A stretch of DNA of 64,000 nt from Gammaproteobacteria bacterium (GCA_030652335.1 JAUSAW010000018.1:143990-207989), one strand, 5' to 3'; positions 56,292-64,000 are shown, counted from the stretch's first letter. The notes: generated by a model not told the origin, from the letters alone. Numbers and translations are program-made.

Positions 56292-57512
56292 TTTTAAGCT
56301 AGATGTATCAAGGCTTCCAGACAATCCCGCCTCAATCTCTTTTTCATTTGTAACAGGCCTGGCGTGAATTTGGCGTAACTTAACTTCCGCCATACTCACC
56401 ACGTTACCTTTTACAAAGCCTTCAAACGTTTCTAGAACAGAGCCTTGAATCGATCTATCACATGCCTTTTCTGCCGCTGCAATCAAATTTTGCAACATAG
56501 GCGCAGAATAATGATCTGTGATATCTCTCGATTTATGGCCTAATAAATCCTTAAGGTCACGATCACTAACTCCAGCAGCCCTTAAACGGCTACCGAAAGT
56601 ATGCTTAAGATCATGCACTCGGACTCCATCAAGCCCAACTTTGCCCCTAGCTCTCTGCCATGAGGTATTATTCATAGCAGTAACAGGATGTCCTTTATAG
56701 GTAAAGACATATTCAGGATGCACCCCCCTTCTGTCCTCAATAACCGCCTTAGCTGCACTATTTAATACAACTATACGATCCCTACCATTTTTAACGAGCC
56801 TCTCAAGCTTGCCATTCCTTTCAACGTAGGCTGGAATTACAAAGACACTGGTATTTAACATCGGTATCCTCCTTTCCCATTCCCACTTTAATTGGCAAAC
56901 CTCTTGCTCACGACACCCTGTATTCACTTTATAAAGAGACATTTGTCGCAGCCCATCATGCAAAGCACTAAATAGCCTATCTTGCTGCTCCCAGGAGATA
57001 GGATGTGGCTTCCTTGCATCCCTAACTGGCAATAACTTAATTTTTGGTGCCTGGACTAACCATGTAAGATTAGCCTCATCTACCCATTCAGTTGCTGCCA
57101 AATTAAGTATTCGCCTTACCACTGCCAGTGCAAGATTAATAGTTTTGGCCTTACGGCCTTGCTTTTTTCGCGCTTCTATAAATGGCTGTAGCGAATAATG
57201 ATTTATCTGCTCCAAATTTAACTCGCCAATGAACTTATACAACTGCTTAAGATGTAGCTCATTATCATCAATACTCGCTAAATCTTGGCTTTCGCGAACA
57301 TATCTAATAGCTGCTTCACGAAATTTACGAGAAGGCCGAACACCATATACGTTGGCCTCTCTCAATTGCTCCGTTCTTCTGGCTAAGTATTTTTCCGCCT
57401 CTTCGAGCGAATCAGATCCAGTGTTTTCATAAATTCTTCTTCCGAAGATCCTTTTATCAACATGCCATGTGCCTCTTCGTTTGATGAGTCCTGGCATACG
57501 TTTTCGTCCCAT
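56247..57512 (-). CDS. int: Tyrosine-recombinase integrase
   Basis: 421 residues. N-terminal arm-binding domain (about 1-60, RRGTWHVDKRIFGRRIYE), core-binding helical domain (about 62-150), catalytic domain (about 165-345). Catalytic residues: Arg201 (TGCREQE), His300-x-x-Lys303 (HDLKHTFGSRL, the Lys variant of HxxR common in phage-type integrases), His326 (LLGHKS) and nucleophile Tyr335 (DHYS). The last 14 codons and the stop lie inside the tRNA on the opposite strand, producing the telltale RARRESNSRPHGS tail. AGGAG precedes the ATG. It drives integration and excision at the tRNA. Confidence 0.95.
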   Translation of the reverse strand: MGRKRMPGLIKRRGTWHVDKRIFGRRIYENTGSDSLEEAEKYLARRTEQLREANVYGVRPSRKFREAAIRYVRESQDLASIDDNELHLKQLYKFIGELNLEQINHYSLQPFIEARKKQGRKAKTINLALAVVRRILNLAATEWVDEANLTWLVQAPKIKLLPVRDARKPHPISWEQQDRLFSALHDGLRQMSLYKVNTGCREQEVCQLKWEWERRIPMLNTSVFVIPAYVERNGKLERLVKNGRDRIVVLNSAAKAVIEDRRGVHPEYVFTYKGHPVTAMNNTSWQRARGKVGLDGVRVHDLKHTFGSRLRAAGVSDRDLKDLLGHKSRDITDHYSAPMLQNLIAAAEKACDRSIQGSVLETFEGFVKGNVVSMAEVKLRQIHARPVTNEKEIEAGLSGSLDTSSLKWRARRESNSRPHGS

Positions 57513-57715
57513 AATGCTCTCCTTTCATTTATGGGACACCTATTGCGCCTTTTATTCTGCTCCACCCATCGATCAAGGTCAAGTCGATCAAAAGCAACGC
57601 CTTGCTTACTCACCTGAATATTAGGGATGTATGGTCTTACTACTTTATTAAAGACATTTTTACACATACCTAAATACTTAGGGGCATCCCGCATCCTTAC
57701 GAGTCTTGGCTCCAT
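57383..57715 (-). CDS. AlpA/excisionase-like DNA-binding protein
   Basis: 110 residues. The N-terminal 55 (LVRMRDAPKYLGMCKNVFNKVVRP through VAFDRLDLDRWVEQNK) have the winged-helix plan of AlpA and excisionases, in which a short helix-turn-helix is followed by a wing and an Asp-Leu-Asp-x-Trp end. The C-terminal half is charged and lies over the start of int in another frame (130-bp overlap), so the two are expressed together. AGGAG precedes the ATG. Likely controls excision or int transcription. Confidence 0.75.
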   Translation of the reverse strand: MEPRLVRMRDAPKYLGMCKNVFNKVVRPYIPNIQVSKQGVAFDRLDLDRWVEQNKRRNRCPINERRALWDENVCQDSSNEEAHGMLIKGSSEEEFMKTLDLIRSKRRKNT

Positions 57716-58021
57716 TTTTAAGCTCCTACTTCATGCAGCAGCATCCTGCCATTGCACAATTTTTATTCTATAGTATTTAAGAAAAAATACAATTGGAAAA
57801 TTATAAATATTCATTATAAATCAAACGCTTATATGTTTATCAAAGTTAAGGAAATATACTCGCAAGTTAACGCTTGTATGCTCAAGTATAAAAATGATTG
57901 CTTGCTAAACGCCAAAAGCATGAACTAGAGAACTACACTGCTCAGGCAGCCGAGATTGAACTCCGAGCATTTAAAGCCGTTTCTGTGATCCTCAGCGCCT
58001 CGCTTGTACTGCACGGCTGGC

Positions 58022-58070
58022 TCCCCTCCTAAGGGACAGGTCACAGGTTCGACTCCTGTCTAGGGCACCA
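58022..58070 (+). pseudogene. 3' fragment of a tRNA-Arg(CCT)-like gene
   Basis: Starts in the anticodon stem (TCCC, loop CTCCTAA, GGGA), then GGTC, a T arm CACAG-GTTCGACTC-CTGTC, a 3' acceptor strand ending TAGGGC, discriminator A and CCA. The anticodon would be CCT. No D arm or 5' acceptor strand lies upstream. Fits an attachment-site remnant from another integration event. Confidence 0.75.
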
Positions 58071-58127
58071 TATAAATCAATAGTTTTAGCAAGGAAGTAC
58101 GCAATAAAAACTTTAATATTTTAATTT

Positions 58128-58149
58128 TGGGTACCATATGGGTACCAAT
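58128..58149. repeat. 11-bp tandem repeat TGGGTACCAWW
   Basis: Two adjacent copies, TGGGTACCATA and TGGGTACCAAT, 58 bases past the tRNA fragment. Each contains the palindrome GGTACC. Possibly arm-type recombinase or regulator sites. Confidence 0.5.
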
Positions 58150-58369
58150 AATTTTAAGCCTTAGTATGCAGCCATCCCATGTAAAACCATATTATTAACG
58201 CCCCCATTAACAGAGGCACTTTGTTCATCCACACAAAACTGGCTCTTTCCCATTAATTGAGGAGGGGCTAACAACTTAAAATTAAAAGTGGAAAAAGATT
58301 TACTAAAGAAGTAAGTTAGAACCCCCAAGATTTAATATAAAATGTATTAAAGAAAATTTGGCTAACATT

Positions 58370-59173
58370 ATGCACTTAATAGACGATATAAATATTGCTA
58401 ACTTATTTGATGAATATTCAATGCCTGGGCATTCACTACCAATGCGTTGCCATATTATTGATGGGAATAAAGCCAAGCTGCTTGAAAATTATTTAACTAA
58501 ACAACTGCCTGATTGCTACATTACAAAACCAAAGCTTAAGCAATCTTTAGAAAAAACTGGCTTACCATTAACTGACATCCTTAAAAATAAATTTCCTAAT
58601 CACGGTAGTGTTATGTCTGGAGATTTTGGAGAAATTGTTTCCTTTTTCTTTTTAATGTCTGAAATAAACAGTGGGGCAGTAGGCGTTAAGAAGTGGCGCT
58701 ATAAGCAAGATAGACTTAAACCAGCCCCGCATTCTGATATAATAATTTTTTACAAAGAACATAATGATAAGGCATCAATAAGTGACTTCATTATGTGTGC
58801 TGAAACCAAACAAAAGTCGACACATTCATCATTTGACCCGATCCAATGCGCCATAGAAGGTGCAGAAAAAGATAGGGTGGCAAGGCTCGCCAGAACGCTA
58901 GCCTGGCTAAGAGAGAAGGCTATTGACGAGGAAACTCAGAGCAATATTAAATTTCTTGAGCGTTTTACACATGAAAATTTAGACGTTGAATATATTAAAA
59001 CGTTTAAGGCAATAGCTATAATTGATCGCCATTTGTTGGATGCGGAAATCACAAGAACTTTAAAAATCCCAGAGCGTAATGATGATTTTGAAATTATTGT
59101 GCTTGGAATCTCTGACCTTAAGAATTTGTATGAAACGGTATTCAATAGAGCAATCACAGAGACTAGAATTTGA
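58370..59173 (+). CDS. hamA: Hachiman nuclease subunit HamA (DUF1837)
   Basis: 267 residues from the ATG at 58370 (an in-frame TTG at 58358 is an alternative; neither has a strong ribosome site). The DUF1837 pattern is clear: SGDFGEIVSFFFL (Glu88), a strand with Asp123 (PHSDIIIF), and AETKQKS with Glu145-x-Lys147, together a PD-(D/E)xK nuclease site. Then FDPIQCAIEGAEKDRVARLARTLAWL, the conserved helical end. HamA is the DNA-degrading effector held inactive by the helicase HamB. The stop overlaps the hamB start by four bases. AbpA of E. coli belongs to the same family. Confidence 0.87.
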   Translation: MHLIDDINIANLFDEYSMPGHSLPMRCHIIDGNKAKLLENYLTKQLPDCYITKPKLKQSLEKTGLPLTDILKNKFPNHGSVMSGDFGEIVSFFFLMSEINSGAVGVKKWRYKQDRLKPAPHSDIIIFYKEHNDKASISDFIMCAETKQKSTHSSFDPIQCAIEGAEKDRVARLARTLAWLREKAIDEETQSNIKFLERFTHENLDVEYIKTFKAIAIIDRHLLDAEITRTLKIPERNDDFEIIVLGISDLKNLYETVFNRAITETRI

Positions 59174-62112
59174 ACGCCAAGCTTCAGAGCGCAATGGCTG
59201 AGATTGAATCATGGGAGAGTGCTATTGAATTTGGGGTGTCAGAAAAATTATATACTGATTATAAAATTTGCAAAAAAAGTGATGACCTTTATATTGCTTC
59301 GTTGGCATCTGTATTTGATGTATTACGTTTAGATACTGGAGCCGATCAGAAGGTTGAATTAGCTGCTATCGCAAAGACCCTTGCTATTTACTCTTATAGC
59401 GCTGCATCGAAATACTTGAAAGGTGTAGATAGTCAGCTTAATCTGCTCTATAGCGCCGCTCTTTATTATTTGGCTGACTTTCCAGCAACTGCAACATTTC
59501 TTACCAATCAAATTAAAGCACCTAATACCTTTATAGAAGAAGAACAATTCCTTTTTGGCTTTTTAAGTCGCAAACTTTATCAAAACAATCCTTTATCTAA
59601 AGCTCTTCTAGAACAACTTGGGCCTGGATTCACTAATGATTTTAGCATTCTTAAGGACCACTTAAAAATAAAACAAAAAGAAGGATTGCGAGATAATCCT
59701 AGGTTATTTATTGCAACTAAATTCTCAATTCATTGCTTGGAGAGATTTAAAGAATTTAATGTTTGGAATATACTTAAACAAAGTGCCTCAAATTATACAT
59801 ATGAGCTTTGGAAGCCATTTCTGAAAAACTCACACGTATTCAATATCTGGGAGCTATTCCCATCACAAATGACAGCTATTCAGGCAGGAATTTTAAGTGA
59901 TAATAATAAGACTTATAGCTTACAGATGCCAACTTCTTCCGGCAAAACAGCTCTTTGTGAAATTTTAATTTATAATGAAGTCAAAGCAAGAAAAAAACGT
60001 GTATTATTCCTTGTGCCGTTTCGAGCATTAGCTGCTGAAATTCATGACGGCATGTCTAAACGCCTAGAAACTTCTGGCGTTAATGTGATGGCTAGTTATG
60101 GTGGAAACATTCCGACTCGCTCAGATACGGCAACCATTGAAAATGCAGATGTCCTTATTGCTACACCCGAGAAATTCATCGGATTACGCCAATTCTTGTC
60201 AGATTTAGAGTTACAGTTTCAGACGATAATATGTGACGAGGGTCACTTAATTGATGACAGCAGTAGAGGCTTGCAATATGAGCTGTTATTAACCCGATTA
60301 AAGAGCGTAGAAGATTCTAAGCGAAAATTTGTATTTATTTCTGCGGTTCTTCCAAATGTAAACGAAATTCATGAATGGCTTGGTGGTGAACCCAGTCAGC
60401 TAGCTAAATCAGACTATAAACCTGTAGAAATAGATTACGCTTTTTTATCACCACAGCGACCCTCAACCACCACTTGGCAATTAGATTTCAACCCAAGTTA
60501 TGAGCCGCCCCGTAGTTACTCATTGTTAGAATTTCTTACACAGAACGATTTCAAGTACAAGAACTCTGCTACTGATCGCTTAAAACTTATAAGCGGCAGC
60601 AATTCGTACATTTCCTTAGCCTGTGCAGCAGCACTTAAAGCATGCAAGAATGGGCCTGTTGCGCTTTTTACTACCACCAAAGGCACGCGCGGAGTGCACG
60701 GTTTAGCAAGTAAGCTATTAGAGCTATGTAATTTAGGAACAAAAGTTGCAGATAATTTACCACTATCAGCAAGTAATTGGGAGCTTATAGAGTATCTGAC
60801 ATTCCAGTTGGGGAAAAATCACCTTCTCGTAAATATACTTGAATATGGCATTGGGTTTCACCATGGGGGACTGCCTCAAGAGATCCGCAGAGAAATTGAA
60901 AATGGTATTCAAAATGAATTAATTACTATCCTTATATGCACCACGACCTTGGCTGAAGGGGTTAATTTACCGATCAGAACCTTAATCATCCATACCATCA
61001 GGCATCATGATGGTACTAGATTGCGAAGCTTAGAGAATAGAAAGATAAAGAATATTATTGGTAGAGTTGGGCGCGCTGGAAAAGAGACCAGAGGGCGCGT
61101 AATAGTCGTAAATGATAAAGAACGCTCGCTCATAGAAAGGGTTTTATTAGACGAAGACATGCAACCTGCGCATGGGGCTCTTTATGCTTTAATTCATGAA
61201 TTAAATAAAATTGTCTTAAATGAAAATATAGAGCTGAAAAATGAAGTTTTTGATAAACAACATGGCCGAGTCTTATCCTTAATTGATAAAATAGATTTGA
61301 CTCTTATTGATTTAATCCCTGCTAATACGCCTCAAGATCAGATTAGTTTACATATTAATGAAGCAATAGAAAGGACGTTAGCATATCGTTACTGTGATAA
61401 TGACCAATTAAGAAATTGTATAAAAACAGTTTTTACTCTCCGTGCTAAAAATCTAGAGAGCTCTGTACCACATGAATCTTGGCGCATATTACGAAAAATT
61501 GGCGCTTCGCCAAGATTTTTGTCAATGATTTCCACGTCCAACTTATTAGCAAATCCATTATGGCAAACCTTAAGGAGTTGTAATAACGAGCAATGGTTAA
61601 ATGAAATTGTTATGCAGCTCATAGCAATATCAGGCATTGAGATAAATGCTGAACAAAATTGTCTGCTGAAAGTTATCCATGGATGGATAGGAGGCTTAAC
61701 ATATGAAGAAATCTCAATCGGTTGTAATATCCACATCGATGAGGCCCTTGAGCTACTATGCCAACAAATCGGCTATCAACTACAAGAGTTGATGGCTAAG
61801 CTTTGTCAATTTGCTATAGAACATCATGGTGAAAAAAATGTATCTGAAATGGCAATGAATTGGTCTTCATTGCTTCAGTATGGCCTAGGAAGCCTGCAAC
61901 AGCTTGATATGTTCAATAGCGGGGGGAGTGATCGACTTGGTGTTTGGGGGATCTCAAGGTTTTTAGCTCAGAATGGTGTTTCAAAGAGAGGAGAAGAGTT
62001 AATTCAATACCTTCGTGCAAATAGAAATCTTGTGCGAACATCATTAACACACGATGCCAGGGTTCCAGACCTGAGTTTACAGCGAATTTGCAAAGATCTC
62101 ATGCTAGCTTAG
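59170..62112 (+). CDS. hamB: Hachiman helicase subunit HamB
   Basis: 980 residues from a TTG coupled to the hamA stop (ATG at 59194 is the alternative). A helical N-terminal region (1-225) precedes a Ski2-like SF2 helicase: Walker A PTSSGKT (254-260), VPFRALAAE, ATPEK, DEGH (356-359), SAV (391-393), FHHGGLP (563-569), TTTLAEGVNLP (591-601) and GRVGRAGK (631-638). The C-terminal 330 residues are helical, as in HRR/Ski2-type helicases. In Hachiman the helicase senses damaged or aberrant DNA and releases HamA, stopping phage by destroying DNA in the cell. All helicase motifs are intact. Confidence 0.87.
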   Translation: MNAKLQSAMAEIESWESAIEFGVSEKLYTDYKICKKSDDLYIASLASVFDVLRLDTGADQKVELAAIAKTLAIYSYSAASKYLKGVDSQLNLLYSAALYYLADFPATATFLTNQIKAPNTFIEEEQFLFGFLSRKLYQNNPLSKALLEQLGPGFTNDFSILKDHLKIKQKEGLRDNPRLFIATKFSIHCLERFKEFNVWNILKQSASNYTYELWKPFLKNSHVFNIWELFPSQMTAIQAGILSDNNKTYSLQMPTSSGKTALCEILIYNEVKARKKRVLFLVPFRALAAEIHDGMSKRLETSGVNVMASYGGNIPTRSDTATIENADVLIATPEKFIGLRQFLSDLELQFQTIICDEGHLIDDSSRGLQYELLLTRLKSVEDSKRKFVFISAVLPNVNEIHEWLGGEPSQLAKSDYKPVEIDYAFLSPQRPSTTTWQLDFNPSYEPPRSYSLLEFLTQNDFKYKNSATDRLKLISGSNSYISLACAAALKACKNGPVALFTTTKGTRGVHGLASKLLELCNLGTKVADNLPLSASNWELIEYLTFQLGKNHLLVNILEYGIGFHHGGLPQEIRREIENGIQNELITILICTTTLAEGVNLPIRTLIIHTIRHHDGTRLRSLENRKIKNIIGRVGRAGKETRGRVIVVNDKERSLIERVLLDEDMQPAHGALYALIHELNKIVLNENIELKNEVFDKQHGRVLSLIDKIDLTLIDLIPANTPQDQISLHINEAIERTLAYRYCDNDQLRNCIKTVFTLRAKNLESSVPHESWRILRKIGASPRFLSMISTSNLLANPLWQTLRSCNNEQWLNEIVMQLIAISGIEINAEQNCLLKVIHGWIGGLTYEEISIGCNIHIDEALELLCQQIGYQLQELMAKLCQFAIEHHGEKNVSEMAMNWSSLLQYGLGSLQQLDMFNSGGSDRLGVWGISRFLAQNGVSKRGEELIQYLRANRNLVRTSLTHDARVPDLSLQRICKDLMLA

Positions 62113-62113
62113 A

Positions 62114-63022
62114 TTACTTTAAGAACTCATTGAAGGGAAGATAAATTCGGCCTGTCAGCGCTGCATAATTCTTTTTTCGCCTTAATAAATCGTCTAAAGA
62201 TATACGCCCCTCTAACACTGCCATTAGATCACCCCCGTCTATTAGAATCATTACAGGGCGATTCCCAGAGTGTAAATTTATAGCTTCTTCAATATAGCCA
62301 TTCATAGAGAGAAACAAGCCAAGGGTGTTGTCCAGCTTTCGTTTAATCTTTGCTGAGAATACGTCTAAATCACCCCTGCTAGTAAGCTCATTTTGCCATT
62401 TTGCCTCAAAGATAAAATGGGTGTTTTCAAAATAAAATGCCCCATCTATTTGTTCACCTGCTATTTTAAAAGATGCTTTAGGGTCAAGGTCAAATAGGTT
62501 GAAAATATCATACATTAAAGGCTCTAATTTAAACCCTTTTTTCTGTGGCGTTAAGGACAAAAGCTGCATATATTGGCTATTCAAATCACATAGCTTTTGC
62601 TTAACAGCATTAGTTTTCTGTAAACGCTCTGCAGCACGTGTTTTGTTTTCCGCAGAGTGCTTTTCTATATCTTGTATTGTCTGATGACTTTTAACAAAGC
62701 TCTGTAGGCCTTCTATGGCGGCTTTAGCCTCTTTAGACTTTCTTGCCCCGTCCTCCAAACATTCCAAATGAGCAAAGCTTTTAATTTCAGTAACTTCAGA
62801 GCAAAGCGTTAATAACACTATTTGATCTTTCTCATTAATTAATATACTAATTAAATCAATAACAATTTGGCGTTTTTTATCCTGCCAATTCAATTGATTA
62901 ATAATGCTGTGTTGAACCCCAGCATGGATTAAAAATCTTTTCAAGGCATCTTTGTACCAGTATGCCTTATAGAGGGCCTCTTCAAGCGCATGGATTGCTG
63001 GTGCTGACAGTTTTTTACTCAT
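62114..63022 (-). CDS. Restriction-endonuclease-like PD-(D/E)xK protein
   Basis: 302 residues. The C-terminal half is a Mrr-like nuclease: Glu167 in GFKLEPLMYDIF, Asp193 in GEQIDGAFYFEN, and Glu206-x-Lys208 in HFIFEAKWQ, followed by GLFLSMNGY. The N-terminal 75 residues form an all-alpha domain (ALEEALYKAYWYKDALKRFL, NWQDKKRQIVIDLI) like effector-associated adaptor modules of defence proteins, joined by a coiled coil (90-150). No methyltransferase is present, so a stand-alone or Hachiman-associated nuclease is possible. It ends one base from the hamB stop, convergently, and has no obvious ribosome site. Confidence 0.75.
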   Translation of the reverse strand: MSKKLSAPAIHALEEALYKAYWYKDALKRFLIHAGVQHSIINQLNWQDKKRQIVIDLISILINEKDQIVLLTLCSEVTEIKSFAHLECLEDGARKSKEAKAAIEGLQSFVKSHQTIQDIEKHSAENKTRAAERLQKTNAVKQKLCDLNSQYMQLLSLTPQKKGFKLEPLMYDIFNLFDLDPKASFKIAGEQIDGAFYFENTHFIFEAKWQNELTSRGDLDVFSAKIKRKLDNTLGLFLSMNGYIEEAINLHSGNRPVMILIDGGDLMAVLEGRISLDDLLRRKKNYAALTGRIYLPFNEFLK

Positions 63023-63390
63023 AGAAATAGCTTACTCAATTTGAACTTGCGTCTAAAATAAGCCTTTTTTATTTTCTGAGCAAGAACAGAATTTATTGCC
63101 TGACATTTTACCCATTAAGTAATAGAAGAATGGACTGCTTGAATGTGTTGAAATTATATCGTGACAATATATAGGATAAGTTGAGGATTTTCTACCAAAT
63201 TTGATTGGAAACTAACTAGCCTTAAGTTTAGTCCGTGATATTTCACATTGAAAATAAAGTATAGCTCTTTACTTTTTACTAGTAGCAATTTAGCACTAAA
63301 GCTTCAAACAAAACAAAAAATTACCTGTCAAATAATAACAAATTTTTTTTAACTCTAAGAACTTTAAAACAAGGGAGTTCCACTCCCCCA
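63023..63390. other. AT-rich gap, no gene seen
   Basis: 368 bp upstream of the nuclease gene and the ardA leader, with long A and T runs (A8 and T9 near 63340). No coding frame or clear repeat was found. It presumably holds the divergent promoters. Confidence 0.5.
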
Positions 63391-63547
63391 GGCTGTCAAG
63401 ACTAACCCTTCGGCATTTATAGCCACCTCCCCAATCTTCCGCGCTGCGCTTGTGCAGACCGGGTGATTCCCCTTGGCTTTAAATGATCTTGACTGCCTAC
63501 CCCTTGGCTCATCGGCGCTTGCCTAGTTCGGGTTGCATGCGCAACCC
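63391..63547 (+). promoter_or_regulatory. Hairpin-rich leader of ardA
   Basis: Outer arms GGCTGTCAAGACT (63391-63403) and GATCTTGACTGCC (63485-63497) pair at 11 of 13 positions. Next inside, ATTTATAGCC (63415-63424) pairs with GGCTTTAAAT (63475-63484) at nine of ten. A small CTGC/GCAG stem sits at the centre. A separate perfect 7-bp hairpin, GGGTTGC-ATGC-GCAACCC (63530-63547), lies 31 bases before ardA. Folded structures of this kind upstream of antirestriction genes on conjugative elements can serve as single-stranded-DNA promoters; that role is inference. Confidence 0.5.
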
Positions 63548-63578
63548 AGCATTACTAACTAACAACGGAGCAAAAACG

Positions 63579-64000
63579 ATGAGCAACAATAATCTAGAAC
63601 CTAAAATTTATGTGGCATGTTTAGCGGCTTATAACAGTGGACACCTTCACGGGGCCTGGATTGATGCAAACCAAGACATAGACTCACTATACGGAGAACT
63701 AAAAGCTGTGCTTGCTAGTAGCCCTATTCCTAATGCCGAAGAGTGGGCGATACATGATTATGAAGAATTCGGCGGAATTCGGATAGATGAATATGATTCA
63801 ATTGAGACTGTAAAAGCTTTGGCTGATTTTATAGCTGAGCATGGCGAATTAGGCGCAGCAGCTTATGAGCATTACGGTACAATCGATGATGCAATAAAAG
63901 CTTTAGAAGAAAATTATAGAGGCGAATACGACTCAGAAGAAGATTTCGCCGAAGAATTTTTTAACGAAGTTTACGACGTGCCAGACAATATTTCTTTTTA
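63579..64000 (+). CDS. ardA: Antirestriction protein ArdA, 3' end outside window
   Basis: 140 codons up to the right edge, from an ATG eight bases after CGGAG. The N-terminus PKIYVACLAAYNSGHLHGAWID is the ArdA signature, then EEWAIHDYEEFGGIRIDEYDS, and a strongly acidic middle (EENYRGEYDSEEDFAEEFF). ArdA dimers mimic the charge and bend of B-form DNA and block type I restriction enzymes, protecting incoming elements. Family members are about 165-180 residues, so roughly 30 residues are missing. Its place next to a nuclease and Hachiman suggests protection during transfer. Confidence 0.93.
   Translation, partial: MSNNNLEPKIYVACLAAYNSGHLHGAWIDANQDIDSLYGELKAVLASSPIPNAEEWAIHDYEEFGGIRIDEYDSIETVKALADFIAEHGELGAAAYEHYGTIDDAIKALEENYRGEYDSEEDFAEEFFNEVYDVPDNISF

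Larger units (their letters stand above)
57716..58369. other. Gene-free gap with integration scars
   Basis: 654 bp between the excisionase-like gene and hamA. It holds a tRNA-Arg(CCT) fragment (58022-58070) and an 11-bp tandem repeat (58128-58149). A short TTG-started frame, 57898-58032, reads like a coding remnant (KRQKHELENYTAQAAEIEL) and stops inside the tRNA fragment; I do not recognise it. The last 100 bp contain A/T-rich sequence suitable for the hamA promoter (TATAAA near 58336). Confidence 0.5.
56215..64000. mobile_element. Left part of an integrative element at tRNA-Arg(ACG)
   Basis: Contents in order: tRNA attachment site, tyrosine integrase, excisionase-like gene, a tRNA-Arg(CCT) 3' fragment, hamA-hamB, a restriction-like nuclease, and the start of ardA. 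No second copy of the tRNA-Arg(ACG) 3' end appears before 64000, so the element is longer than about 7.7 kb. It is visibly more AT-rich than the chromosome to the left, and the dispersed palindromes of the chromosome are absent. Whether it is conjugative, a satellite or a decayed prophage cannot be told from this part; ArdA favours a conjugative history. Confidence 0.8.

Noticed and set aside
57898..58032. A 44-codon gene before the tRNA fragment
   Set aside because: TTG start without ribosome site, stop inside the tRNA scar, no family resemblance; more likely a remnant.
58022..58070. Functional tRNA-Arg(CCT)
   Set aside because: The upstream sequence offers no D arm or matching 5' acceptor strand.
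59170..62112. HamB as a housekeeping Ski2/HelQ-type helicase
   Set aside because: Translational coupling to a DUF1837 nuclease gene on an integrative element points to Hachiman rather than a core repair gene.

Overview
The window reads as chromosome of a gammaproteobacterium of moderate-to-low GC. ParC/ParE, Def/Fmt, RecG, UvrD, DapF, GpmI, Ddl, TrpS and the YadG/YadH pair all look gammaproteobacterial. An ankyrin protein, several small lineage-specific proteins, an import-heavy transporter set (POT, OPT, four MFS) and a PAAKK-repeat histone-like peptide would suit a host-associated or amoeba-associated member of the Legionellales/Coxiellaceae type. That placement is inference; no rRNA or marker phylogeny is available here.

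Layout. 0-12 kb: a TonB-dependent receptor cut by the window edge, an orphan OmpR-type response regulator, a 54-bp tandem repeat, an SDR enzyme, a DEAD-box helicase, an ankyrin protein, Ddl, an MFS exporter and ParC. 12-25 kb: the histone-like peptide, MHS transporter and MsrB, CtpA-type protease with ParE, GpmI, then Pcm, TolC and a MurQ/GKRP-like SIS protein, and a 592-residue repeat protein. 25-32 kb: a lipoprotein, a POT peptide transporter and a four-gene amino-sugar operon (NagK, NagB-II, NagA, sugar porter). 32-42 kb: YaaA facing a packed seven-gene leftward run (def, fmt, yadG, yadH, an RHH protein, an MFS gene, an alkyltransferase), then SdaA with an OPT transporter, and TrpS. 42-50 kb: RecG, CysM, DapF and a GH18 chitinase-like protein that could feed the amino-sugar operon.

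49.7-58.1 kb is a tRNA-Arg integration hot spot. It holds complete tRNA-Arg(CCG) and tRNA-Arg(ACG) genes and two 3'-half tRNA fragments. One fragment is a 54-nt direct repeat of the end of tRNA-Arg(CCG) and brackets a single gene, the quinol-dependent nitric oxide reductase norZ, as a minimal islet.

From 56.2 kb to the right edge lies the left part of an integrative element at tRNA-Arg(ACG). A tyrosine integrase whose last codons lie in the tRNA and an AlpA/excisionase-like gene are followed by a two-gene Hachiman-type defence operon (HamA nuclease, HamB helicase). A convergent PD-(D/E)xK restriction-like nuclease comes next, then the start of an ArdA antirestriction gene behind a long hairpin-rich leader. 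The element carries both defence and counter-defence genes and runs past the window.

Dispersed palindromes (a GGATCC/CAGGATGAC family, an ATTCCCGC/GCGGGAAT hairpin and one 127-bp inverted element) sit mostly just after stop codons in the chromosomal part. I did not see them in the island.
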